64,000 nucleotides of DNA, from contig NZ_WHKF01000004.1 in the NCBI RefSeq assembly GCF_009295825.1, positions 310,001-374,000 of the forward strand. The letters run 5' to 3'. The DNA comes from Marinifilum sp. N1E240 (lineage in GTDB: Bacteria; Bacteroidota; Bacteroidia; Bacteroidales; Marinifilaceae). A model generated the notes under the pieces. It had not been told where the DNA came from. It saw nothing but the letters and a program-made list of their open reading frames with translations, and ran no database searches. This document shows, one piece after another, positions 16,245-25,251 of this stretch (position 1 is its first letter; the number at the start of each line of letters is the position of its first letter). The position numbers were made by a program, and so were the translations under genes.

Positions 16245-17984
16245 ATGAATTCAGAATTTACTTCAATAATAGAAAAAGAAAATATAAAACAGATGGAGCG
16301 TAATTATTCAGATATCAAAGGTGTGAAAGAACTAATTGATATTTGTTGGGCTAAGGGTATGGAATACGTAATTATTTCACCTGGCTCTAGAAATGCTCCT
16401 TTAAGTATATCATTTGCTAAAGACCAGCGAATAAAAAGTTTGGTAATTGTTGATGAGCGAAGTGCAGCTTATTTTGCTCTGGGAATTACTCAGCAAACCA
16501 GAAAGCCAGTTGGTTTGGTTTGCACTTCGGGTACAGCTCTTTTAAACTACGGACCTGCAGTAGCTGAGGCTTATTACCAGCGTTTACCGTTGATTGTAAT
16601 ATCTGCAGATAGACCCACAGAATGGATTGATCAGGACGATAGTCAAGCGATACCGCAGCCTGATGTGTTTAAGGGATTTGTAAAAGACTCTTATCAATTG
16701 CCTTTGGATGCCAATAATCCTGATGATTGCTGGTACCTAAATAGAATGGTGAATGAGGCTTTATCGAAAGCACAAAGTGGCAGACTGGGACCGGTTCATA
16801 TCAATTTTCCTTTGCGTGAGCCTTTGTATGGAGTGAAGCAATATCCAGACATGGATGAGCGTGTAATTCGTAAAGTAAGTTCGGTGGATGAATTGAGCTC
16901 AGATAGTATTGAAATGCTTGCAAAGACTTTTAATTCTACAAAAAAAATATTGATTTTGGCAGGTTTATTACATCAACAGCCAGAATTGAATCAAATGTTA
17001 TCCCAATTGGCAAAGCAGCCGAATGTACTTGTAATGACAGAGTCGGTGGCTAATGTATACGATGGGAATTTTTTACCATGTATCGATAGAGTGATTTGCT
17101 CGATAAAAGAGGATGAGGTGAAAGATTTTCAGCCAGATTTGCTAATCAATTTTGGTGGTCCGTTAGTGTCGAAAATGATTAAAACATTCTTGCGAGATAA
17201 TAAACCAAAAGAGCATTGGTTTGTAGGGAAGGAGGATCATTTTATTGATACTTTTAAGAATTTGACTTCACATATTGATGTTTCTCCATTTGCATTTTTT
17301 AAACAATTGTTGCCTTTGGTTGATATTGCTGAAAATGGATATGCTAATATGTGGAAGGAACGAAATGCTGTAGTTGAAACAATTCACAATCAGTATTTGG
17401 ATAACTTACAGTGGAGCGATTTAAAGGCTTTTGAGAAAATATTAAATGCTATTCCAGAGGGAGGAAATTTACAGTTGGCAAATTCTTCGGTGGTAAGATA
17501 TGTTCAATTGTTTACATCTTCCAATAAAATTGTTTACAATTCCAATCGAGGAACCAGTGGTATTGATGGTTGCACATCAACTGCGGCAGGAGCTGCTTTA
17601 GTGAATGGAAAAACTACTACACTAATAACTGGTGATATCAGTTTTTTCTATGATTCTAACGGATTGTGGAATAAATATCTGCAGCCAAATCTTAAAATTA
17701 TCCTGATAAATAATGGTGGAGGAGGAATCTTTCGATTCATATCCGGACCATCGGGAGTAGAAGAACTGGAAGAATATTTTGAAACTGTACAGGAATACAA
17801 GGCTGATAAATTGGCAGAAACTTACGGATTAGATTATTTTTACGCCGAAAATGAAACAGAGGTAGAAGCAATTTTACCTGAATTTTATGCAGCTAATAAA
17901 AGAGCTGCCGTTTTGGAGATTAAAACGCCTAGAACGATAAACGATCAAGTGCTAATAAATTACTTTAAAAACATAAAAACATAG
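16245..17984 (+). CDS. menD: SEPHCHC synthase (2-succinyl-5-enolpyruvyl-6-hydroxy-3-cyclohexene-1-carboxylate synthase)
   Basis: 579 aa, a ThDP-dependent enzyme that condenses isochorismate with 2-oxoglutarate-derived succinyl semialdehyde. The N-terminal MenD block [17 protein letters not shown], the catalytic Glu in [13 protein letters not shown], the ThDP motif [13 protein letters not shown] and [15 protein letters not shown] are all present. Two possible starts: ATG at 16245, or Met17 ([19 protein letters not shown]), which matches typical MenD N-termini; I keep the first. It ends 2 nt before menB. Confidence 0.96.
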   Translation: MNSEFTSIIEKENIKQMERNYSDIKGVKELIDICWAKGMEYVIISPGSRNAPLSISFAKDQRIKSLVIVDERSAAYFALGITQQTRKPVGLVCTSGTALLNYGPAVAEAYYQRLPLIVISADRPTEWIDQDDSQAIPQPDVFKGFVKDSYQLPLDANNPDDCWYLNRMVNEALSKAQSGRLGPVHINFPLREPLYGVKQYPDMDERVIRKVSSVDELSSDSIEMLAKTFNSTKKILILAGLLHQQPELNQMLSQLAKQPNVLVMTESVANVYDGNFLPCIDRVICSIKEDEVKDFQPDLLINFGGPLVSKMIKTFLRDNKPKEHWFVGKEDHFIDTFKNLTSHIDVSPFAFFKQLLPLVDIAENGYANMWKERNAVVETIHNQYLDNLQWSDLKAFEKILNAIPEGGNLQLANSSVVRYVQLFTSSNKIVYNSNRGTSGIDGCTSTAAGAALVNGKTTTLITGDISFFYDSNGLWNKYLQPNLKIILINNGGGGIFRFISGPSGVEELEEYFETVQEYKADKLAETYGLDYFYAENETEVEAILPEFYAANKRAAVLEIKTPRTINDQVLINYFKNIKT

Positions 17985-17986
17985 GT

Positions 17987-18811
17987 ATGACAACAAGAAA
18001 CTGGACTACCATTAAAGAATACGAGGATATTAAATTCGAATTTTTCGAGGGAATCGCAAAAATTACAATTAATCGTCCTGAGGTGTATAACGCATTTCGC
18101 CCGCAAACCAACTTCGATATGTTGGATGCAATGGATATTTGCCGTGAGCGTAGTGATATTGGTGTAATTGTTTTAACCGGAACTGGTGATAAAGCTTTTT
18201 GTTCGGGAGGAGATCAGAATGTAAAAGGTGTTGGTGGATACATCGATGAGCACGGAGTGCCTCGTTTGAACGTATTGGATTTACACAAAGCAATTCGCTC
18301 TATGCCTAAGCCGGTGGTTGCTATGGTTAACGGATATGCAATTGGTGGCGGACATGTACTTCATGTGGTTTGTGACTTGACAATTGCTTCGGAGAATGCA
18401 AAATTCGGTCAAACTGGTCCTAAGGTAGGTAGTTTCGATGCAGGTTTTGGATCGAACTATTTGGCTCGTCACGTAGGTCAGAAGAAGGCTCGTGAGATTT
18501 GGTTTCTTTGCAAACAGTATACTGCCAAAGAAGCTGAAGATATGGGAATGGTAAACAAAGTGGTTCCTTTGGAGCAATTGGAAGACGAAACTGTAGATTG
18601 GTGTAAAACCATGCTAATGCGCAGTCCAATGGCACTTCGTATGATTAAGCGTGGATTAAACGCAGAATTGGACGGACAACGTGGATTAATGGAATTTGCC
18701 GGTGATGCTACCATGATGTATTACCTGATGGAAGAAGCACAGGAAGGAAAGAATGCATTCCTAGAGAAACGTGATCCAGAATTTCAGAAATTTCCGAAAT
18801 TTCCAGGATAA
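17987..18811 (+). CDS. menB: 1,4-dihydroxy-2-naphthoyl-CoA synthase
   Basis: 274 aa, crotonase fold. MenB-specific signatures are [47 protein letters not shown] and [12 protein letters not shown], the last carrying the catalytic Asp of MenB. It closes the second ring from o-succinylbenzoyl-CoA. It begins 2 nt after menD. Codon use looks more optimised than in its neighbours (many CGT Arg codons). Several long antisense frames inside it are shadows. Confidence 0.97.
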   Translation: MTTRNWTTIKEYEDIKFEFFEGIAKITINRPEVYNAFRPQTNFDMLDAMDICRERSDIGVIVLTGTGDKAFCSGGDQNVKGVGGYIDEHGVPRLNVLDLHKAIRSMPKPVVAMVNGYAIGGGHVLHVVCDLTIASENAKFGQTGPKVGSFDAGFGSNYLARHVGQKKAREIWFLCKQYTAKEAEDMGMVNKVVPLEQLEDETVDWCKTMLMRSPMALRMIKRGLNAELDGQRGLMEFAGDATMMYYLMEEAQEGKNAFLEKRDPEFQKFPKFPG

Positions 18812-18822
18812 ATGATAAATCT

Positions 18823-18848
18823 TAGGGACACGCCATGGCGTGTCCCTA
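18823..18848. repeat. 26-bp perfect palindrome (REP-like element)
   Basis: Two 13-nt arms, TAGGGACACGCCA and its exact reverse complement, meet with no spacer. It lies just after the menB stop codon and is GC-rich (16 of 26) in an AT-rich region. It reads through the nominal upstream extension of the next gene, which shows that extension is not coding. The sequence type (TAGGGACAC...GTGTCCCTA) resembles dispersed palindromic elements seen in many genomes; copy number cannot be judged from one copy here. Confidence 0.75.
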
Positions 18849-18862
18849 CAACAATGCTAAAA

Positions 18863-19357
18863 ATGAATATTCGACTAGCTACCCTAATTGATCTACCAGC
18901 CATAAATGAGATCTACAATCAGGCTGTTCGTAAAAGGTTTTGTACTGCCGATTTGGAAGAAATCAGCATAAAGGAACGTGAAAAATGGTTCACTGCTCAT
19001 AATCCCAACAAGCACCCTGTATTTGTTTTTGAAGAGAATAATGAAATCTTAGGTTGGATGTGCTATTCATCATATCGCCAAGGAAGAAGAGCTCTGCAAA
19101 CTGCTGTTGAAGTCAGCTACTACTTGCACGAGAATCATCAGGATAAAGGCATTGGCAGCCTGTTAATGGATTTTGCCATAAAACAAGCTCCAAAATACAA
19201 TATCAAACATCTTTTTGCCATTTTATTGGAACCTAACATTGCCAGTATTAAATTACTCGAGAAATATGGTTTCGAACGCTGGGCATGCCTGCCTAATATC
19301 GCCAATATCGATGGAAAGTGGTGCTCTCATGTTTACTACGGGAGAGAAGTTAATTAA
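18863..19357 (+). CDS. GNAT family N-acetyltransferase (phosphinothricin acetyltransferase-like)
   Basis: 164 aa from the ATG at 18863 (MNIRLATLIDLPAINEIYN), the usual N-terminus of the PAT/YncA subgroup; the frame is open upstream to 18812 but that stretch is the palindrome. The acetyl-CoA loop is HQDKGIGSLLMDFA, and EPNIASIKLLEKYGFERWA gives the C-terminal beta-bulge pattern. The substrate is unknown; relatives acetylate phosphinothricin, Met sulfone or similar amino-acid analogues. Sits among men genes without an obvious functional link. Confidence 0.88.
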   Translation: MNIRLATLIDLPAINEIYNQAVRKRFCTADLEEISIKEREKWFTAHNPNKHPVFVFEENNEILGWMCYSSYRQGRRALQTAVEVSYYLHENHQDKGIGSLLMDFAIKQAPKYNIKHLFAILLEPNIASIKLLEKYGFERWACLPNIANIDGKWCSHVYYGREVN

Positions 19358-19420
19358 TTTTGATGCTCTTACTCCGAATGAGGGTATCAATAATAGATGC
19401 CTATATTAAATCTGCAATAA

Positions 19421-19954
19421 ATGATAGAATTAAAACCTCTGCATGACCTTCATGCTCAATTTTTCTACAATTGGTTTCAAGATGAAGAAGTGATTCGTTA
19501 TTCTTTATCTATTTTTCAGAAATTGCAAACCGAAGAACAGATAGTAGAGTGGCTCACTGAAACAATAAATGATACCAAAACTTATAAGCAGGGAATATTT
19601 CTTGAAAATACCGATCAATTAATTGGTTATGCAGGAATTTGCGATTTGTCGGCGAGTAATAAATCGGGTGAGTATTTTATTTTTATTGGCGATAAAGCAT
19701 ATTGGGGAAAGGGTGTAGGAACTGAGGTGACAAAGGAAGTTCTGCAGATTGGATTCGAAGAGTTGGATCTGAACAGAATCATGCTAACCGTTTCAGAACC
19801 CAATGTTGGAGGAGTTAAGGCATATCAACGTGCTGGATTTACCATTGAAGGTAAATTGCGAGAAGCCTGTTATCGCGATGGTGAATTTCACGATAAGTTG
19901 GTGATGTCGGTTTTGAAATCTGAATTTAATAAACGTGATTTATCTAGATTATAA
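19421..19954 (+). CDS. GNAT family N-acetyltransferase (RimJ/RimL-like)
   Basis: 177 aa. The RimJ/RimL/SpeG-type arrangement is visible: MIELKPLHDLHAQFFYNWFQD at the start, YWGKGVGTEVTKEVLQIGF as the acetyl-CoA loop, VSEPNVGGVKAYQRAGFTIEG, and a tail with YRDGEFHDKLVMSVL. Family members acetylate protein N-termini, polyamines or antibiotics; no specificity can be assigned. Its last 6 nt overlap the convergent HD-domain gene. Confidence 0.9.
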   Translation: MIELKPLHDLHAQFFYNWFQDEEVIRYSLSIFQKLQTEEQIVEWLTETINDTKTYKQGIFLENTDQLIGYAGICDLSASNKSGEYFIFIGDKAYWGKGVGTEVTKEVLQIGFEELDLNRIMLTVSEPNVGGVKAYQRAGFTIEGKLREACYRDGEFHDKLVMSVLKSEFNKRDLSRL

Positions 19955-20524
19955 GTTTCCTTTCAACTCTAATTCCTCAGCTACCTCTTTCATGGCTTCA
20001 ATGCAATCGTGAATTAAATCAGGTATTTCCATTTTTAGCATTTCTGCACCACGTTCAATAACTGTTCTGTCTACTCCGGCAGCAAATCGCTTGTTTTTCC
20101 AGTTTCGTTTTACCGATTTTACTTTAACATCCAATACCGATTTCGAAGGGCGAATAAGAGCTGTAGTTCGAATTAATCCGGTTAGTTCATCAACGGCGTA
20201 AAGTGTTTTTTCCAGAAGGGTTTCTGGTATAACTTCGGTGCAAGTAAGATAGGCATGACTTTCAATGGCACGAATGAACTCTTCAGGCCAGTTGGCAGTT
20301 TCCAAAATTTCCCGTGTTTTTACGCAGTGTTCTTCGGGGAACTGATCCCAATCCATATCATGAACCAAACCAACAATTCCCCATTTCTCTTCATCTTCAC
20401 CATGTTTTCTGGCATAATATCTCATGCAAGCCTCTACTGCTTTTGCATGTATAAGTAAGCTAGGATTTTTTGTATAGGTCGTTAAAAGTTCATATGCTTC
20501 TTGTCTTGTAGGTATGTGAGTCAT
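19949..20524 (-). CDS. HD domain protein (putative phosphohydrolase)
   Basis: 191 aa. The metal-binding HD signature is visible: LLIHAKAVEACMRYYARKHG, then GLVHDMDWDQFPEEHC, and a downstream His in AIESHAYLT, as in HDIG-type hydrolases. VDELTGLIRTTALIRPSKS is typical of the uncharacterised Bacteroidota/Clostridia HD family often annotated HDIG domain protein. Substrate unknown; nucleotides are likely. Convergent with the GNAT gene, overlapping by 6 nt. Confidence 0.88.
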   Translation of the reverse strand: MTHIPTRQEAYELLTTYTKNPSLLIHAKAVEACMRYYARKHGEDEEKWGIVGLVHDMDWDQFPEEHCVKTREILETANWPEEFIRAIESHAYLTCTEVIPETLLEKTLYAVDELTGLIRTTALIRPSKSVLDVKVKSVKRNWKNKRFAAGVDRTVIERGAEMLKMEIPDLIHDCIEAMKEVAEELELKGNL

Positions 20525-20708
20525 GTCAGTTATCAGTTTTGGTCTTGAAAATAGTGAATAATTATAAATTATGAATGATGAATTGTAAAAATAAAGAGGG
20601 TGCGTAACGTTAAGTGTTTTTCTTTTTAGCTTACTCTTTATGAATAGTTACTATGTTGAATGTAGAAAGGCAAAAAATTACAATATGCAAAAGTTTAATT
20701 TCGGAATT

Positions 20709-20746
20709 CTCCCTTTTCAGGGGAGATGCCGACAGGCAGAGGGGTG
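20709..20746. repeat. Candidate dispersed intergenic repeat with two small hairpins
   Basis: CTCCC/GGGAG (20709-20713, 20721-20725) and TGCC/GGCA (20727-20730, 20735-20738) form two neighbouring hairpins, followed by AGGGGTGTG. The block is strikingly GC-rich against the surrounding AT-rich spacer. It looks like a REP-type element, but only one copy is present, so this rests on composition and structure. Confidence 0.4.
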
Positions 20747-20813
20747 TGCTTGATTAATAATCTTTTCTTCATGCTTGTTTAAACTGAATTTAAATAGTAG
20801 TTTTAGGACTTCA

Positions 20814-21209
20814 ATGTCTGAATTAGAAGAATTTAATGATATGAGTAATCAAAACAATACAAGAAGAGGATTTCTACAAAAATTAGGATTAACAGTAGGG
20901 GCAGCAGTAGTGCTGGATTCTGAAGTGTTGGCAGAAATTAACCCCAACAAGTATTCCAATGAAACAGAACGGAATGAATTTTTAAATCAATATGAAATAT
21001 GGGTGAATGATTATATCTCGGTTGTTGAAAATGAGAAGAAGGATTCTAATAATGTTGAAAATAAGAAAAGAATAATGCATTTATCGGCACAGGCAGAAGA
21101 ATGGCCAGCGCAGATAAAAGAGTACATTAAACATGATGATTTTAAGCAAAAATATTTTGAATTGTCAAAGCAATTTGCCGAAGTTATTACGCCAGAATTG
21201 GAAGCGTAG
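20814..21209 (+). CDS. Twin-arginine-signal small protein of unknown function
   Basis: 131 aa from the ATG at 20814; the frame extends to a TTG at 20775, which has no support, and an ATG at 20841 is also possible. The N-terminus carries NNTRRGFLQKLGLTVGAAVV, a Tat-type RR motif followed by a hydrophobic stretch, so export in folded form or membrane anchoring is likely. The rest is acidic and helical, with no cysteine and no motif I recognise. It has its own terminator at 21249-21275. Location next to menA may be accidental. Confidence 0.75.
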   Translation: MSELEEFNDMSNQNNTRRGFLQKLGLTVGAAVVLDSEVLAEINPNKYSNETERNEFLNQYEIWVNDYISVVENEKKDSNNVENKKRIMHLSAQAEEWPAQIKEYIKHDDFKQKYFELSKQFAEVITPELEA

Positions 21210-21248
21210 AACGACTTGATATGTAATAGTAATGGTTCCAATTGGAAT

Positions 21249-21275
21249 AAAGAGCGATGTTTGTCATCGCTCTTT
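21249..21275 (+). terminator. Terminator after the Tat-signal protein gene
   Basis: An 11-bp stem AAAGAGCGATG / CATCGCTCTTT, loop TTTGT, then T-rich sequence; 40 nt after the stop. Confidence 0.85.
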
Positions 21276-21390
21276 TATTTTTATTGTGCATCACAACTGG
21301 AGTTTTCGATATTGGTTTTCACATATCTGGCAAACTATCTATATCGAATTTTACTAACTTTATTGCCTAATTACATTAGCCTTTTATTTT

Positions 21391-22293
21391 ATGAGTAAAG
21401 CAAAAGCATGGATTCATGCATTTCGTCTTAGAACCCTGCCATTGGCACTTTCGAATATTTTTTTGGGAAGTTTTTTAGCTATTTCAAATGGTCATTTTAG
21501 TGTGAAAATTTTTTTATTGGCAACACTTACAACTTTGTTTTTACAGATCTTATCTAATCTTGCTAACGATTTGGGAGATTCGATTTCAGGAGCTGATAAT
21601 GAGGAGCGAGTGGGACCGGAACGTGCGGTTCAGAGTGGTGTTATTAGTAAGAAAGAGATGATTAGAATGGTTGTGGTATTTGTTTTTCTATCATTAATTT
21701 CAGGATTATACTTGTTGTGGGAGGCACTTCAGCTTTTAAGTTACAATCAGGCATTAATCATGTTTGGAATTGGAGTATTGGCTATTGGTGCAGCCATTAA
21801 TTATACTGTGGGTAAGAATCCTTATGGCTACAATGGTTTTGGAGATTTGTTTGTTTTTATATTTTTTGGATTAGCAGGAGTTGTTGGTACTTATTTCTTG
21901 TATACCGGAGAATTAAATTGGACAATATTTCTTCCAGCTTCATCTGTTGGATTGCTAAGTGTTGGTGTGCTGAATCTGAATAATATGCGTGATGTGGAGA
22001 ACGACACGAAAACTGGAAAAAGAACTTTGGTTGTAAAAATTGGTGCCAGAAAGGCAAGAATTTATCATTTATTCCTAATTGTTATAGCTATGAGTGCAGC
22101 ATGTGCTTATGTAATGATTCATTGGAATAGCTACACGCAATTGTTGTTTTTGCTTAGTTTTCCATTGCTTATTCGTAGTTTACTTGTTGTTTTAAAAAAT
22201 AAGGAAGCCAAAATGCTCGATCCCGAATTAAAAAAACTGGCATTAAGTACTTTTTTCTTTAGCTTAACCTTTGGAATTGGGATGATTCTTTAA
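21391..22293 (+). CDS. menA: 1,4-dihydroxy-2-naphthoate polyprenyltransferase
   Basis: 300 aa, a UbiA-family integral membrane enzyme with about eight helices. Prenyl-diphosphate-binding Asp motif NLANDLGDSISGADN (about 56-70) and second motif NNMRDVENDTKTGKRTL (about 196-212) are both intact. It attaches the polyprenyl tail to DHNA, giving demethylmenaquinone. First gene of the second men block (menA-menC-menE), with short gaps of 25 and 0 nt to the next genes. Confidence 0.96.
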   Translation: MSKAKAWIHAFRLRTLPLALSNIFLGSFLAISNGHFSVKIFLLATLTTLFLQILSNLANDLGDSISGADNEERVGPERAVQSGVISKKEMIRMVVVFVFLSLISGLYLLWEALQLLSYNQALIMFGIGVLAIGAAINYTVGKNPYGYNGFGDLFVFIFFGLAGVVGTYFLYTGELNWTIFLPASSVGLLSVGVLNLNNMRDVENDTKTGKRTLVVKIGARKARIYHLFLIVIAMSAACAYVMIHWNSYTQLLFLLSFPLLIRSLLVVLKNKEAKMLDPELKKLALSTFFFSLTFGIGMIL

Positions 22294-22318
22294 TTTCAAA
22301 TCAATATATTCTCACATT

Positions 22319-23362
22319 ATGCTTAAAGCTGATTACATACATTATCCATTAAAATTTAAACATCCTAGTGGAACATCACGAGGAATTTTAACAGAAAAAG
22401 ATTCCTGGTTTATTCACATTTGGGATGATCGAAATCCTGAAATTAAAGGAGTTGGAGAATGTTCTATTATTAAAGGCTTAAGCCCCGATGATAGAGAAGG
22501 GTATCTTGAAAAGCTTAAAGAGGTTTGTGATCAAATTGATGATTTTTGGTATTATTTAGAGGAAGGTTTAAGAGAGTGGCCATCTATTTATTTTGGATTG
22601 GAAACTGCTTTTTTAGATTTTAAGGTAAAAGGTTCAAAAATATTATTTCCTTCGAAATTCACAACAGGAGAAAAGAGTATTCCTATTAATGGTCTGATTT
22701 GGATGGGAGATTCTGTTTTTATGAAGGAGCAAATTCAACAAAAACTAGAGGCAGGTTTCGATTGTATAAAGATGAAAATTGGAGCTATTCATTTTAAAGA
22801 AGAGCTTCTCTTATTGGAAAGTATTCGCAAAGAATTTGGGCCGGATAAGATAGAATTGCGTGTTGATGCCAATGGGGCATTTGGTGTAGACTCTGCTCTG
22901 GATAAACTTAAAGATTTGTCGCAATTTCAACTTCATTCTATAGAGCAGCCAATAAAAGCTGGACAATGGAGAGATATGGCTCAACTTTGTGAATCCACAC
23001 CGCTTCCAATTGCTCTCGATGAGGAATTAATTGGGGTGTATAATTGGCAGACCAAATCAGATTTACTGGATACAATAAAACCTCAGTTTATTATCCTTAA
23101 ACCGAGTTTATTGGGTGGAATTAAGGGAAGTAAAGAGTGGATTGACATAGCGGAGGAAAGAAATATTCCTTGGTGGATCACTTCTGCATTAGAATCAAAT
23201 ATTGGATTAAATGCCATTGCTCAATGGACTTACACTTTAAATAATTCCTTACCACAAGGATTGGGTACCGGACAACTTTACATAAATAATATTTCTTCAC
23301 CACTGGTTATTTCCAGAGGTAATTTAAAATATGATACAAATTTAAATTGGGAGACAATTTAA
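22319..23362 (+). CDS. menC: o-Succinylbenzoate synthase
   Basis: 347 aa, an enolase-superfamily enzyme that dehydrates SHCHC to o-succinylbenzoate. N-terminal capping domain with HPSGTSRGIL; catalytic Lys pair in CIKMKIGA (KxK); metal ligands in RVDANGAFG (Asp), SIEQPIKAGQ (Glu) and ALDEELIG (Asp); then Lys in ILKPSLLGG. All ligand positions are present. Its stop codon is directly followed by the menE ATG. Confidence 0.95.
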   Translation: MLKADYIHYPLKFKHPSGTSRGILTEKDSWFIHIWDDRNPEIKGVGECSIIKGLSPDDREGYLEKLKEVCDQIDDFWYYLEEGLREWPSIYFGLETAFLDFKVKGSKILFPSKFTTGEKSIPINGLIWMGDSVFMKEQIQQKLEAGFDCIKMKIGAIHFKEELLLLESIRKEFGPDKIELRVDANGAFGVDSALDKLKDLSQFQLHSIEQPIKAGQWRDMAQLCESTPLPIALDEELIGVYNWQTKSDLLDTIKPQFIILKPSLLGGIKGSKEWIDIAEERNIPWWITSALESNIGLNAIAQWTYTLNNSLPQGLGTGQLYINNISSPLVISRGNLKYDTNLNWETI

Positions 23363-24439
23363 ATGAATAGAGGATTGATCATTAATGGAAAGACATACAC
23401 CGAAGAGGAGCTCATATTGTATTGTCATAACCTTATTTCTAATTCAGTAGAAGAATGGGAGCGTGATTATTGCCGTTTTATTAAAGAATGGCTGAATAAT
23501 TCCGATAAAGTGAGTGCAAAAACTTCTGGTTCTACGGGAACTCCAAAACAAATAAAACTTTCCAAGCAAAAGATGATTAATTCCGCTCGTTTAACGGGCG
23601 AGTATTTTGGTTTTAAGGAAGGAGATACAGTTCTATTTTGTTTGTCAAGTAATTTCATTGCCGGTAAAATGATGATTGTACGTGCTTTTGTATGGCAATT
23701 GAATTTAATACCTGTTTCTCCCAATGGTTATCCTTTAGAAAATGTAGGTTCAGATTTTGATTTTGCCGCAATGATTCCCCTGCAGGTAAATAATTCTTTA
23801 CTCGATAAGGTGAAGTTGGATAGAGTAAAAAATTTGCTTATTGGTGGAGGAGTAGTTGATTTGCATTTATCAGAATCATTACAATCGGTAAAAGTCAATT
23901 GTTTTGTAGGATATGGAATGACTGAAACGGTTTCGCATGTGGCCATACGTTCTTTAAATGGGGAGAATAAATCCGATTTATATTCAGCAATGGGTAATGC
24001 TAAATTTACAATTGATGATCGTGGTTGTTTGTGTATTGAATCTTCAGCTGTTCTAGATCACTTATTGCTTACGAATGATGTAGTTGAATTGGTTAATGAA
24101 AAGAAATTTAAATGGTTGGGAAGATATGATCATGTTATTAATTCAGGAGGAATTAAACTGTTTCCTGAGCAATTAGAGCTGAAATTACAAGGGATTATTC
24201 AGCATCCTTTCTTTTTTGCAGGAATTCCAGATGCTCATTTAGGTGAAAAAATGATTCTTTTGATTGAAGATGAGAATTGTAAAGAGGAAAAAAGATTAGA
24301 AATAAGAAGGCAAATAAAAAGCCTGTTCGTAAAATTTGAACAGGCTCGGGAAATATTTTATATTTCTGAATTTAAAAGAACAGAAACAGGCAAAATTCAA
24401 CGTGAAGCAACACTTGAAGAATTTATACTCTCAAGATAA
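23363..24439 (+). CDS. menE: o-Succinylbenzoate--CoA ligase (short form)
   Basis: 358 aa, shorter than the usual 450-490 aa of MenE but typical of the compact Bacteroidota form. Adenylate-forming signature KTSGSTGTPKQIKLSKQ (about 52-68), GYGMTETVSHVA and the C-terminal-domain hinge GRYDHVINSGG with the catalytic Lys in KRTETGKIQRE. Activates OSB as an AMP ester and then as CoA thioester. It starts at the base after the menC stop. Its last 43 nt overlap the convergent gene at 24397-25074. Confidence 0.93.
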   Translation: MNRGLIINGKTYTEEELILYCHNLISNSVEEWERDYCRFIKEWLNNSDKVSAKTSGSTGTPKQIKLSKQKMINSARLTGEYFGFKEGDTVLFCLSSNFIAGKMMIVRAFVWQLNLIPVSPNGYPLENVGSDFDFAAMIPLQVNNSLLDKVKLDRVKNLLIGGGVVDLHLSESLQSVKVNCFVGYGMTETVSHVAIRSLNGENKSDLYSAMGNAKFTIDDRGCLCIESSAVLDHLLLTNDVVELVNEKKFKWLGRYDHVINSGGIKLFPEQLELKLQGIIQHPFFFAGIPDAHLGEKMILLIEDENCKEEKRLEIRRQIKSLFVKFEQAREIFYISEFKRTETGKIQREATLEEFILSR

Positions 24440-25074
24440 GTGAAAAGCTGAATTAGGTCATCTGCGTTCTTCCAGTTCATTTTATTTTCTTTCATATATC
24501 TTATAGCTTGTTCATTAAAGATATCAGAAAGATTAGATTTTATTGATCTCACTTTTTTAGGCAATTCACCATTTTCTTCAATAAGTAGAATCGTTTTAAC
24601 CTTTGAAATATCATCTATATTGGGGCAGGATTTACAGATGTATTTCACATATATATTTTTAGAACCTTCATATACTTTTTGGAGATAGCCTGATAGAGAA
24701 TCTTTTTTTACGATATGTTTCATGTAAATAAATTGCGCTCCATTAATATTAACTTCTTTTATTTTGTGAGGCGAAGTGATCTTACTGAATTGAGATTCTA
24801 TTTTACATTCCATTTCATCATGAGAAATGTTATAACGAATTCCCCCAGGTTGAATTATTTCATTGTTAACGGTAATTAATTTTCCATTTTGAAAACTCAT
24901 GCTTGAGTATATATCTGGTTTTGTAATATTGGAATATTGAGCGGGATTAGGTACAAAATATTGCATTATTCCATAGGTTGGAAACTGATCTTGTTCTTTT
25001 GTTATTGGATTAGAATATCCATTTGCAGAACCAATAAATGACAATAAAAAAAGATTGAGTAAAAATTTATTCAT
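24397..25074 (-). CDS. Exported protein of unknown function
   Basis: 225 aa with an N-terminal signal peptide (about 1-19, LLNLFLLSFIGSANG). No family recognised. Visible features are a CKSCPNI pair of cysteines (about 147-153), many Lys/Asn and beta-rich segments. The C-terminal 14 codons overlap the 3' end of menE on the opposite strand by 43 nt, an unusual convergent overlap; a TCA-rich end (SINSSSVASR) may be a coincidence of the menE sequence. No terminator is seen between the two genes. Confidence 0.7.
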   Translation of the reverse strand: MNKFLLNLFLLSFIGSANGYSNPITKEQDQFPTYGIMQYFVPNPAQYSNITKPDIYSSMSFQNGKLITVNNEIIQPGGIRYNISHDEMECKIESQFSKITSPHKIKEVNINGAQFIYMKHIVKKDSLSGYLQKVYEGSKNIYVKYICKSCPNIDDISKVKTILLIEENGELPKKVRSIKSNLSDIFNEQAIRYMKENKMNWKNADDLIQLFTYLESINSSSVASR

Positions 25075-25223
25075 GTAGGATGAGTTGAGGGGTTGTAATT
25101 AAGCGAATCAAAAATAGGACAAATTGGATGTTTGTAACACTTGTGTTGTTTAATTTTGCAATAGTTTTGATAAACGGTTATATATTTTATGTCAGGATGT
25201 GAGTGGATTTGTCTAGAAATGAA

Positions 25224-25247
25224 AAACACCGATATTACTCGGTGTTT
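25224..25247 (-). terminator. Terminator after msrA
   Basis: Minus strand: a 9-bp perfect stem AAACACCGA / TCGGTGTTT with a 6-nt loop and a following T run, 5 nt past the msrA stop. Confidence 0.8.
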
Positions 25248-25251
25248 ACTA

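Noticed and set aside
18069-18714. Several long antisense frames inside menB
   Set aside because: They lie wholly opposite a clearly conserved enzyme and encode no recognisable domain; the high-GC, optimised codons of menB produce open shadows.
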